A stretch of DNA of 9,549 nt, from contig JABMPV010000256.1 in the NCBI GenBank assembly GCA_013202595.1, positions 1 to 9,549 on the forward strand, given 5' to 3'. This DNA is from a bacterium. Lineage in GTDB: Bacteria; Actinomycetota; Acidimicrobiia; Spongiisociales; UBA11373. Of the stretch, positions 1 to 6,247 are shown one piece after another. Made by a program: the position numbers and the translations under genes. The notes beneath the pieces were generated by a model. That model was not told the origin of the DNA. It did not search any database and saw only the letters and a program-made list of their open reading frames with translations. Every line of letters starts with the position of its first letter. The stretch's first letter is position 1.

Positions 1-1
1 G

Positions 2-262
2 GCGGGGACCGCGGTCGCCACTGTCGCCCTGTTCGCCCAGCAGATGCTGATCGCCCTCAAGGCAACGGGGCGTCTCGCCATCGTGTGGCTGGCCGGTCTC
101 GCGGTCGCCATGGCGGTGCTTGCCGTCGGTGCGGAGACGGAGGTCATCCGCGTCGGCAGGGCATTCATGATCGGTGAGATCGTTGCCATGACCGGCATCA
201 CGATCGCCGTGATGCAAGCAGCGCGAGCCGCAGCCGTGGCTAGCGAGCCCCGTACCCGCTGA
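2..262 (+). CDS. C-terminal fragment of a multi-spanning membrane protein, possibly a polysaccharide flippase
   Basis: The reading frame is open from the left edge of the window, so the start lies outside it; 86 residues are visible, ending at a TGA at 260-262. The fragment is almost entirely hydrophobic, with about three membrane segments (roughly residues 1-18, 24-43 and 53-74) separated by short basic or charged loops (KATGR, ETEVIRVGR) and ending in an alanine-rich, basic tail. Such a tail of paired helices is common at the end of Wzx/MATE-type lipid-linked oligosaccharide flippases, and the converging neighbour is a sugar-1-phosphate transferase, which fits a polysaccharide locus. There is no diagnostic motif in what remains, so the flippase role is only an inference from context. 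Its last 23 bp overlap the 3' end of the opposite-strand neighbour. Confidence 0.6.
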   Translation, partial: AGTAVATVALFAQQMLIALKATGRLAIVWLAGLAVAMAVLAVGAETEVIRVGRAFMIGEIVAMTGITIAVMQAARAAAVASEPRTR

Positions 263-1514
263 GGACGGTCCACACGCTGCGGCCGAGGATCTCGAGGTCG
301 AGCCATGGCGACAGGTGCTTGACGTAGTACAGGTCGAATGACAGCTTCTCGATGGTGTCGGCCTCGCTGTCTGCGTAGCCGAAGTTGACCTGCGCCCATC
401 CCGTGATGCCCGGCCGAACCAGATGGCGATGGGTGTAGAAGGGAATGGTCTCGCTGAACGTCTCGACGAACGGAGCCTGCTCCGGCCGCGGGCCGACGAG
501 GCTCAGATCGCCTCGCAGCACGTTCCACAGCTGCGGGAGCTCATCGACCCTCATCTTGCGAAGGAACCTGCCCGCCCTCGTGACCCGCTGATCCTTACGC
601 CCGGCGAATCGGGCCGTCGCCATCTCGTGACGGGTGTGCATGGTGCGGAACTTGTAGAGCGTGAACGGCTCACCTTCGAGGCCGATCCTCCGCTGCTTGA
701 AGATCACGGGGCCCCGTGTGTCGATCTTGATGGCGGCTGAGATGACGAGCCCCAGCAACAGGACGATCGGTGATGTCAGCACGACCATTGCGGTGTCGCT
801 GAGACGCTTGGTGCGGACGTAGGGCGCCCTGCTGGCCAATGGCACGGTCAGTTCCCACCCCTCGTGGAGGTGGACGATCGCCAGACGGCCCGTGTGCTCC
901 TCGTATGCCGACACCAGACCACGCATGGGATACCCGGCGAGATTGCAGGACGAGACGAACCGGGCCATGTCGTCGGAGAGGACGGCTCGCAGGTCGACTG
1001 CGATGACGGTGCCCTTGGGCAGAGGTTCCTCGGGCACCAGTCCGGAAGGATCGAGCACATCGACGATCTCGGCATGAGGGGCCGCGAGCAGGTGATCGAG
1101 GAGGACTTTCTCGTTGGTGACCACGGCCATGGGTTCGGTCCACGGCCTGCGGCGCCGAAACGCCCTGTGAGCGAGAGCTGTGACCAGCCACGTTGCCGTG
1201 ACGACCAGCAGGAAGTTCCTCGACCAGTACGCCCGCCCGAAGACCAGGGAGATGGCCGTGACCGACAAAGCGATGCCGATCACCGAGACCGCCCTCCCGT
1301 AGGACGGACGGGGCACACCTGCGCCCTGAGATCGATTGGCTATGTAGAGGCCGACCAGCGCGCCGAGACCGAGCGAACCGAGGAGACTCCAGACGTCCTC
1401 ACGGAACCGCCAGGGTATGGCCGTGTTGAAGACCACGATCGAGGCGATCTCAATCGCAACGACCAGCGAGAGCAGGTCGAGGACTACGGAGTTGCGAATC
1501 AATCGGCGTGACAT
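240..1514 (-). CDS. Exopolysaccharide polyprenyl glycosylphosphotransferase (bacterial sugar transferase)
   Basis: A membrane enzyme predicted to transfer a sugar-1-phosphate from a nucleotide sugar to undecaprenyl phosphate, the first step of a capsule, O-antigen or exopolysaccharide repeat unit. The 424-residue protein has four N-terminal membrane helices (about residues 10-31, 43-61, 76-94 and 100-118), a poorly conserved central region (about 127-230) and a C-terminal catalytic domain. The latter shows KR at 236-237, a membrane-associated helix at about 242-263, KFRTM at 288-292, the Asp-Glu catalytic pair in VDELPQLWNVL (323-333), GDLSLVGPRP (335-344), RPGITGWAQVN (367-377) and a KLSFDLYYVKHLS tail. 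Length and order match the WbaP/WcaJ-like family; the sugar cannot be told from sequence. The start is uncertain: ATG at 1514 is used, but an in-frame GTG at 1523 is possible and neither has a clear Shine-Dalgarno. It lies 58 bp after the aminopeptidase stop. Confidence 0.93.
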   Translation of the reverse strand: MSRRLIRNSVVLDLLSLVVAIEIASIVVFNTAIPWRFREDVWSLLGSLGLGALVGLYIANRSQGAGVPRPSYGRAVSVIGIALSVTAISLVFGRAYWSRNFLLVVTATWLVTALAHRAFRRRRPWTEPMAVVTNEKVLLDHLLAAPHAEIVDVLDPSGLVPEEPLPKGTVIAVDLRAVLSDDMARFVSSCNLAGYPMRGLVSAYEEHTGRLAIVHLHEGWELTVPLASRAPYVRTKRLSDTAMVVLTSPIVLLLGLVISAAIKIDTRGPVIFKQRRIGLEGEPFTLYKFRTMHTRHEMATARFAGRKDQRVTRAGRFLRKMRVDELPQLWNVLRGDLSLVGPRPEQAPFVETFSETIPFYTHRHLVRPGITGWAQVNFGYADSEADTIEKLSFDLYYVKHLSPWLDLEILGRSVWTVLSGYGAR

Positions 1515-1525
1515 GCCGACCACGA

Positions 1526-1531
1526 AGGGTA
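1526..1531 (-). promoter_or_regulatory. Possible -10 element (TACCCT) for the sugar transferase gene
   Basis: On the minus strand TACCCT fits the actinobacterial TANNNT -10 pattern and ends 11 nt before the ATG at 1514, so a transcript would begin only a few bases before that codon. This favours the ATG over the GTG at 1523. There is no recognisable -35 hexamer, and such short matches are common by chance. Confidence 0.25.
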
Positions 1532-1572
1532 GTACCGGCTCACGCGGGATGCTCCGTCGGCTGAGCGGCCTC

Positions 1573-3015
1573 TCAGGACGAGGTCATCGACTCGGCAATG
1601 GCCACCAGCGTCCGCACTCCGAATCCGGTCGCTCCCTTGACGATGTAGCCATCCACCTCACCCGACCTCGCAGGTCCGGCGATGTCGATGTGCGCCCACG
1701 GCACGTCCCCGACGAACTCCTCGAGCAGCAGGGCGGCGGTCATCGTGCCCCCGTACCGGCCCCCGATGTTCTTCATGTCGGCGACATCGCTCTCGATCAA
1801 CTTGCGGTAGTCATCGGGCATCGGAAGCACCCAGATCCGTTCACCGGCGACTCCGGCCGCATCGGCGACCCGATCTGGAGCATCGCCGGTGCCGAGTACA
1901 CCGGCGATCTTCTCGCCGAGAGCCACGACGCAGGCACCGGTGAGGGTGGCGATGTCGATGACGAGATCCGGTTCGTACTCGACGGCCAACGACAGACCAT
2001 CGGCGAGGACGAGACGGCCCTCCGCATCGGTGTTGAGCACCTCGATCGTCTTGCCGTTGCGGATCTTGAGGACATCGCCCGGCTTCGTCGCAGACCCCCC
2101 TGTGAGGTTCTCTGTGAGTGGCGCCACACCCAGGACCTTGACGGGCAGACCGAGGGTTGCGATTGCCTGAACTGCCCCGAACACGGCGGCCGCGCCCGAC
2201 ATGTCGGTCTTCATCGTCTCCATGCCCGCTGCAGGCTTGATCGAGAGGCCACCGGAATCGAAGACGATGCCCTTCCCGACGAACGCCACGAAGGCGTCTG
2301 CCTGCTCTGGTTCGTACCACAATTCGACCATCCTGGCCGGAGCGTCGGCGCCGGCGTTCACACCCAGGAGGCCGCCAAAACCGGCTTCGCGGCAGGCTTC
2401 GAGGTCATGCACCACGACGCGCACTCCGGTGTGCTCACCGATGTCCATCGCCACCCCGGCCAGGGTCTCCGGCGACTTGTCGACCGCAGGTGTGTTGACC
2501 AGATCACGCACCAATGCGACGGCATCGGCGATCACCACGGCCCGCCCGGCGGCGTCCATGTCGGCTTCATTTGCTCCAACGAGACGCACGGTCTCCGTGA
2601 GGCTCGGCTTCGGCTTGGAGCGGTGGGCATCGAAGCGGTATTGCCCGAGCAGAAGGCCCATCGCGACGGCTGCGGCGCCGTCGGCCGACGCGGTGTGAAG
2701 TGTCGTGACGACCGTCGCAGAACGGGAGGTGGCCAAACCGGCCGTGCCGGCCGCCATGCGCACTGCCTCGTCGTCGGGAGTGTCACCGAAACCCACGAAC
2801 ACGACGAGGTCGTAGGGCACTTCGTTGCCACCCGGGACCTTGATCGACTGGCCCGGCTTGCCGGAAAAGTCGGCTGCATCGAAGTAGCCGGACAGCCTGC
2901 CGCCGAGACGCTCGACGACCCAGGCCGCCCCCTCGTCCCAGGCTCTGTCGCTTCCGACGCCGACGACGAGAGCGTCGCCGCCCTCCTCCAGGGTTCCCGT
3001 GGTGAACTCGGCCAC
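1573..3015 (-). CDS. pepA: Leucyl aminopeptidase, peptidase family M17
   Basis: A cytosolic dizinc (or manganese) aminopeptidase that removes N-terminal residues from peptides, normally as a hexamer. Of 480 residues, the N-terminal part (about 1-160) is the variable domain and the rest is the catalytic domain. The M17 active site is complete: metal ligands Lys248 (VGKG), Asp253 (FDSGG), Asp271 (KTDMSGAA) and Asp330/Glu332 (in NTDAEGRL), and catalytic Lys260 (SIKP) and Arg334. Their mutual spacing is the same as I recall for E. coli PepA. The start chosen is GTG at 3015, because AAGGAG (3023-3028) sits 7 nt upstream; an earlier in-frame GTG at 3063 would add 16 residues inside the preceding gene and has less support. 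Only 2 nt separate this start from the stop of the cobalamin adenosyltransferase, so the two are almost certainly co-transcribed and possibly translationally coupled. Confidence 0.96.
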   Translation of the reverse strand: MAEFTTGTLEEGGDALVVGVGSDRAWDEGAAWVVERLGGRLSGYFDAADFSGKPGQSIKVPGGNEVPYDLVVFVGFGDTPDDEAVRMAAGTAGLATSRSATVVTTLHTASADGAAAVAMGLLLGQYRFDAHRSKPKPSLTETVRLVGANEADMDAAGRAVVIADAVALVRDLVNTPAVDKSPETLAGVAMDIGEHTGVRVVVHDLEACREAGFGGLLGVNAGADAPARMVELWYEPEQADAFVAFVGKGIVFDSGGLSIKPAAGMETMKTDMSGAAAVFGAVQAIATLGLPVKVLGVAPLTENLTGGSATKPGDVLKIRNGKTIEVLNTDAEGRLVLADGLSLAVEYEPDLVIDIATLTGACVVALGEKIAGVLGTGDAPDRVADAAGVAGERIWVLPMPDDYRKLIESDVADMKNIGGRYGGTMTAALLLEEFVGDVPWAHIDIAGPARSGEVDGYIVKGATGFGVRTLVAIAESMTSS

Positions 3016-3017
3016 TG

Positions 3018-3581
3018 TCAGGCTCCTTCCTGATTCGATTGGTGCGCCCGACTCGGCACCCACGCGTCCTCGGCCGAACGGGCCAGGACATACAGGTAGT
3101 CGGCAAGGCGATTGAGATACTCGACGGCCGAGCCGTCCATGGCGGTCACGGCCAGATGCGTGACCGTCCTGCGCTCGGCCCGCCGAACGATCGTCCGGGC
3201 CAGGTCGATGGCTGCGGCGACGGAAGATCCTCCAGGGACTACGAACTCCGTGGGCAGACCCGAACCGTCCGTGATCTGATCGATGGCCGATTCGAGCCCG
3301 GACACCATCTCGGGAGTCGACTTGCTCACTCCCGGCTGGAGCTTGTGATGATTCGATGGGTCGGTCGCCAACTCGGCTGCGACGACGAAGAGATCTCGCT
3401 GCACATCGAGCAGCAAATCGGCAATGGGGTCGTCACCTGCTGCAGCTCTCGCCACGCCGATTGCCGAGACGGCTTCATCGACCGCGCCATACGCCTCAGG
3501 CCCTGTGTCGTCCTTGCGGACCCTGCCTCCATAGAAGAGGCCGGTCGTCCCGTCGTCGCCGGTCTTTGTGTAGATCTTCAC
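3018..3581 (-). CDS. ATP:cob(I)alamin adenosyltransferase, PduO type
   Basis: Transfers the 5'-deoxyadenosyl group of ATP to cob(I)alamin to form adenosylcobalamin, the cofactor of enzymes such as methylmalonyl-CoA mutase; cytosolic and normally trimeric. The 187 residues match the usual length. Diagnostic features are the N-terminal ATP-binding stretch KIYTKTGDDGTTGL (2-15) with a following glycine/arginine turn, the central helix around DVQRDLFVVAAELATDP (59-75), FVVPGGSSVAAAIDLART (113-130), the RRAERR arginine cluster (133-138) and YLNRLADYLYVLAR (155-168). The start is GTG at 3581. It has no good Shine-Dalgarno but is preceded at 8 nt by TACGAT, so it may also be expressed from a leaderless transcript. 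It starts 21 nt after the membrane-protein stop and ends 2 nt before pepA. The gene implies the cell uses or salvages B12, though no B12-dependent enzyme is in the window. Confidence 0.95.
   Translation of the reverse strand: MKIYTKTGDDGTTGLFYGGRVRKDDTGPEAYGAVDEAVSAIGVARAAAGDDPIADLLLDVQRDLFVVAAELATDPSNHHKLQPGVSKSTPEMVSGLESAIDQITDGSGLPTEFVVPGGSSVAAAIDLARTIVRRAERRTVTHLAVTAMDGSAVEYLNRLADYLYVLARSAEDAWVPSRAHQSNQEGA
3023..3028 (-). promoter_or_regulatory. Ribosome-binding site deciding the pepA start
   Basis: AAGGAG on the minus strand, 7 nt before GTG 3015 and located inside the last codons of the upstream adenosyltransferase gene. It is one of the strongest Shine-Dalgarno sequences in the window and fixes the aminopeptidase start. 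Confidence 0.8.
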
Positions 3582-3589
3582 GATCCCCG

Positions 3590-3597
3590 ATCGTACC
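3590..3597 (-). promoter_or_regulatory. GGTACGAT element with -10-like TACGAT before the adenosyltransferase
   Basis: On the minus strand GGTACGAT ends 8 nt before GTG 3581. TACGAT fits the TANNNT -10 pattern and the spacing would place the transcription start at or next to the start codon. The same octamer occurs at nearly the same spacing before the upstream membrane-protein gene. No clear -35 is present. Confidence 0.4.
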
Positions 3598-3602
3598 TGT
3601 GC

Positions 3603-4286
3603 TCAGGAGCCCAGAACCGGGCCGTCGACCAATAGGCGTCCGACGACCGCCGCACCGATGGCCGTCAGCACTGCGAGATACGAGAGCCCGGTCGCGGCCA
3701 TCACGCCCGAGTACCCCTCCTCAGCGAGGGAGTACCACACAGCCACCATCAGGATCACGGTCATCACCGACAGGGCGAGAAACCCGATGCCCAGCACGAG
3801 ATCCACAGATGCCCATGGGAAGACCCCGAGAGCGGCCAGCACGATCGCATCCACCACGACACCCGCTCCACCGGCCACGTCGAGACGCCGCAGCGCCCAT
3901 CTCGGCAGGGTCGGATCGACCAGGAACCAGTGCCCCAGCATCATCTCCGCTGTGATCCCACCGAGCAGGAGCGCTCCAGAGATCGTCAATAGCACCGGCC
4001 CGTCCAGCATCGCGGCGACACCGAAAGCGGCTCCACCTGCTCCCAGAGCCAAGGCAGCCAGACCCGGACGGCCTGCGAGGAGGATGGCCACGGTCGCGAG
4101 ACCGCACCCCGCCCACGCCCAGGCCCCGCCACCCGACCATGCGGCCGGGACACCGAACAGCACGGTGGTTCCGGCGGCGAGCCAGAGATATCCCCGCCCC
4201 ACCACCCGCCACCACACCACGACGGCGGCGGCTACGGCGAGCCCGGCCGACCAGGTGGAGAGCACGTGTGAGGCAGTGAGGTCCAT
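3603..4286 (-). CDS. Conserved-looking polytopic membrane protein of unknown function
   Basis: I do not recognise this 227-residue protein with confidence. It is strongly hydrophobic, with about eight predicted membrane helices (roughly residues 12-28, 32-50, 53-71, 75-94, 97-118, 138-156, 161-185 and 192-217). The only motif-like stretch follows helix five: TAEMMLGHWFLVDPTLPRW (112-130), holding a His-Trp pair and two prolines before a basic LRRLD turn, which would be the part to search with. No signal peptide, nucleotide-binding or metal-binding motif is visible. It looks like the first gene of the unit that continues into the cobalamin adenosyltransferase (21-nt gap) and pepA. The start is ATG at 4286, preceded at 9 nt by TACGAT; an ATC/ATT-free extension to a GTG-like start at 4343 would add 19 polar residues across the promoter region and is less likely. 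A transporter or respiratory-chain-associated role is possible but unsupported. Confidence 0.8.
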   Translation of the reverse strand: MDLTASHVLSTWSAGLAVAAAVVVWWRVVGRGYLWLAAGTTVLFGVPAAWSGGGAWAWAGCGLATVAILLAGRPGLAALALGAGGAAFGVAAMLDGPVLLTISGALLLGGITAEMMLGHWFLVDPTLPRWALRRLDVAGGAGVVVDAIVLAALGVFPWASVDLVLGIGFLALSVMTVILMVAVWYSLAEEGYSGVMAATGLSYLAVLTAIGAAVVGRLLVDGPVLGS

Positions 4287-4295
4287 GGGCGGGGC

Positions 4296-4303
4296 ATCGT
4301 ACC
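4296..4303 (-). promoter_or_regulatory. GGTACGAT element with -10-like TACGAT before the membrane-protein gene
   Basis: On the minus strand GGTACGAT ends 9 nt before ATG 4286, which has no Shine-Dalgarno. The arrangement suggests a leaderless or nearly leaderless transcript starting this operon. The octamer is identical to that at 3590-3597. Confidence 0.4.
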
Positions 4304-4337
4304 GATCACCGGTTCGTCCTCCGCCCGACCAGCGGGT

Positions 4338-4343
4338 TATCAT
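4338..4343 (+). promoter_or_regulatory. Possible -10 element (TATCAT) for the sat-cysC gene
   Basis: TATCAT lies in the 128-bp divergent spacer, about 71 nt before the start codon, and would give a leader of roughly 65 nt. No good -35 hexamer is found at 16-18 nt, and no riboswitch-like fold is recognised in the leader. Confidence 0.3.
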
Positions 4344-4400
4344 CCGTCTGCCCCATCGCGCGCGCCGCCTTGAGTCGCGCCGCGAGCCCCATTTGGCCTC

Positions 4401-4407
4401 AGGAAGG
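4401..4407 (+). promoter_or_regulatory. Ribosome-binding site deciding the sat-cysC start
   Basis: AGGAAGG is 7 nt upstream of GTG 4415. It selects this codon over the in-frame TTG at 4370, which would place the purine-rich site inside the gene. Confidence 0.75.
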
Positions 4408-4414
4408 ATTCAAC

Positions 4415-6142
4415 GTGTCCGACATGCTCATTGCCCCTCACGGCGGCACCCTCGTCGACCTCCTCGTCGACGAAGCACGCACCGAGGAGATCAAGACGGA
4501 GTCACTCGACTGGCCGTCGTACGACCTCACCCCCCGCCACCTGTGCGACATCGAGTTGCTGATCAATGGCGGCTTCTCCCCGCTCACCGGATTTCTCGGC
4601 AAGGCCGACTATGAAGGTGTCCGTGACGAGATGCGTCTCGCCGACGGCACGCTCTGGCCGATGCCGATCATGCTCGACGTCGACGATGAGACGGCCTCGA
4701 AACTGAGTGAGGGCTCGAAGCTCGCTCTGAGGGATGAAGAGGGCGTCATGATCGCCGTGCTCCATGTCTCCGATGTGTGGCAGGCCGATCTCGAGGATGA
4801 GGCGCAGAAGGTCTTCGGCTCCACCAACCCTGAGCACCCCGGCGTCGCATTCCTCCTCAACTCGACGAAGCCCTGGTACGTCGGCGGCAGGATCGAAAGC
4901 GTCCAGGCCCCCCTCCACTACGACTTCCGCACGCTTCGCATGACACCCGCAGAGGTGCGCAGCCGCTTCGCCAAGCGCGGATGGCGGCGGATCGTCGCCT
5001 TCCAGACCCGCAACCCCATGCACCGCGCCCACCTCGAACTCACCGTTCGGGCGGCCAAGGAAGTCGAGGCGAATCTCCTCATCCACCCGGTCGTCGGCAT
5101 GACCAAGCCCGGCGATGTGGACCACTACACCCGGGTGCGGGCCTACCACGCGATCATGGATCGCTACCCGCGCAACACTGCCGAACTGTCGCTACTCCCT
5201 CTCGCAATGCGCATGGGCGGACCCCGCGAGGCCGTGTGGCACGCCATCATCCGCAAGAACCACGGGTGCACGCACCTGATCGTCGGCCGCGATCACGCCG
5301 GCCCGGGCTCCGATTCGTCGGGAACGCCGTTCTACGGCCCCTACGACGCCCAAGCCCTGCTCGAAAAGCACCAGGAGGAGATCGGCGTCGCGATGGTCGA
5401 CTTCAAGATGATGGTCTACCTCCCCGATGAGGACCGCTACGACGCCGTCGACGAGATCGCAGAGGGCACCAAGACCCTGTCCATCTCGGGCACCGATCTG
5501 CGGGATCGCCTCTCGACGGGCAGGGACATCCCCGAGTGGTTCACCTTCCCGAAGGTGGCAGACGAGCTGCGCAAGACCCACCCGCCCCGCTCACTGCAGG
5601 GCCTCACGGTGTTCTTCACCGGGCTCTCCGGGTCGGGCAAGTCCACGGTGGCCAACGTCCTGCGTGTGAAGCTCCTCGAGATGGGCGGCCGACCGGTCAC
5701 CCTGCTCGACGGCGACCTCGTGCGCAAGAACCTGTCGTCCGAGCTCGGGTTCTCCAAGGAGCATCGTGACCTGAACATCCAGCGGATCGGCTACGTCGCC
5801 AGCGAGATCACCAAGAACGGCGGCATCGCAATCTGCGCCCCAATCGCTCCCTACGACGGCGTCCGCCAGATCGTCAAGGGCATGATCGAGCCGCTCGGTG
5901 GCTACATCCTCGTGCACATCTCGACCCCGGTCGAGGTCTGCGAGGTGCGGGACCGCAAGGGCCTCTACGCCAAGGCGCGTGCAGGGATCATCAAGGAGTT
6001 CACAGGGATCTCCGACCCCTACGAGGTGCCTGCCGACGCCGACGTGGTCATCGACACCACCGACATCACGCCCGACCAGGCGGCGCACCAGATCTTCCTG
6101 CATCTGGAGCATGAGGGCTACATCGAGCCCACCCGCGACTGA
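4415..6142 (+). CDS. Bifunctional sulfate adenylyltransferase / adenylylsulfate kinase
   Basis: Activates sulfate: the first domain makes adenosine 5'-phosphosulfate (APS) from sulfate and ATP, and the second phosphorylates it to PAPS, for assimilation or sulfation. Of 575 residues, about 1-160 are the PUA-like N-terminal domain, 165-385 the ATP sulfurylase core and 394-575 the APS kinase. Sulfurylase motifs are QTRNPMHRAH (197-206, holding QxRN and HxxH) and GRDHAGPGSD (291-300). Kinase motifs are an intact P-loop GLSGSGKST (403-411), DGD (432-434), FSKEHRDLNIQR (446-457) and APIAPY (475-480). Because the P-loop is intact, the kinase domain is probably active, unlike the degenerate allosteric domain of fungal ATP sulfurylases. 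The family's usual FSxxDRxxNI reads FSKEHRDLNI here, with His for Asp. This is the single-chain Sat type, not the CysD/CysN heterodimer. It stands alone, with no PAPS reductase or sulfotransferase nearby. The GTG start is set by AGGAAGG. Confidence 0.95.
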   Translation: MSDMLIAPHGGTLVDLLVDEARTEEIKTESLDWPSYDLTPRHLCDIELLINGGFSPLTGFLGKADYEGVRDEMRLADGTLWPMPIMLDVDDETASKLSEGSKLALRDEEGVMIAVLHVSDVWQADLEDEAQKVFGSTNPEHPGVAFLLNSTKPWYVGGRIESVQAPLHYDFRTLRMTPAEVRSRFAKRGWRRIVAFQTRNPMHRAHLELTVRAAKEVEANLLIHPVVGMTKPGDVDHYTRVRAYHAIMDRYPRNTAELSLLPLAMRMGGPREAVWHAIIRKNHGCTHLIVGRDHAGPGSDSSGTPFYGPYDAQALLEKHQEEIGVAMVDFKMMVYLPDEDRYDAVDEIAEGTKTLSISGTDLRDRLSTGRDIPEWFTFPKVADELRKTHPPRSLQGLTVFFTGLSGSGKSTVANVLRVKLLEMGGRPVTLLDGDLVRKNLSSELGFSKEHRDLNIQRIGYVASEITKNGGIAICAPIAPYDGVRQIVKGMIEPLGGYILVHISTPVEVCEVRDRKGLYAKARAGIIKEFTGISDPYEVPADADVVIDTTDITPDQAAHQIFLHLEHEGYIEPTRD

Positions 6143-6160
6143 TCGGGTCGAAGAGACCGT

Positions 6161-6188
6161 CCGGCGCCTCCCTTCGGGGAGGCGTCGG
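6161..6188 (+). terminator. Strong hairpin with a UUCG tetraloop after sat-cysC
   Basis: Bases 6161-6172 pair with 6177-6188 in a 12-bp stem with a single G-U pair (6164/6185), closed by C-G around the exceptionally stable loop TTCG (6173-6176). It begins 18 nt after the sat-cysC stop. No T-run follows, as is common for high-GC actinobacterial terminators, so it may act in termination or as a 3'-end stabiliser. The strand assignment follows the upstream gene; the fold itself is symmetric. Confidence 0.7.
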
Positions 6189-6215
6189 CGCGTCCGGGCC
6201 GCCACGGCTGCCTCC

Positions 6216-6221
6216 TAGTCT
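6216..6221 (+). promoter_or_regulatory. Possible -10 element (TAGTCT) for the class V aminotransferase gene
   Basis: TAGTCT fits TANNNT and would start a transcript near 6228, giving a leader of about 20 nt that still contains the Shine-Dalgarno. No convincing -35 is seen. If this were the only start site, the left arm of the overlapping inverted repeat would not be in the RNA. Confidence 0.25.
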
Positions 6222-6244
6222 CAACTCCAACCGGAGAGGAGTTG
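6222..6244 (+). promoter_or_regulatory. Inverted repeat overlapping the ribosome-binding site of the aminotransferase gene
   Basis: CAACTCC (6222-6228) and GGAGTTG (6238-6244) are perfect 7-bp complements around a 9-nt loop. The right arm contains most of the AGGAG Shine-Dalgarno (6237-6241), which is 6 nt before GTG 6248. In RNA the hairpin would mask the site; in DNA the repeat could be an operator. The Shine-Dalgarno spacing also decides the start over the in-frame TTG at 6242. Confidence 0.5.
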
Positions 6245-6247
6245 GCC

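Noticed and set aside
1417..3033. Long plus-strand open frame of 538 codons opposite pepA
   Set aside because: It is antisense to a gene with a complete M17 active site. Its translation is rich in Arg, Gly, His and Asp with no domain or membrane pattern, as expected from the complement of a high-GC coding frame.
4287..4343. Upstream extension of the membrane protein to position 4343
   Set aside because: The extra 19 residues are polar, precede no Shine-Dalgarno and would cover both divergent promoter-like elements; ATG 4286 with TACGAT at 9 nt fits better.
4287..4414. Riboswitch (SAM or cobalamin) in the divergent spacer
   Set aside because: The 128-bp spacer is short, shows no B12-box-like or SAM-riboswitch-like conserved elements, and the minus-strand gene appears leaderless.
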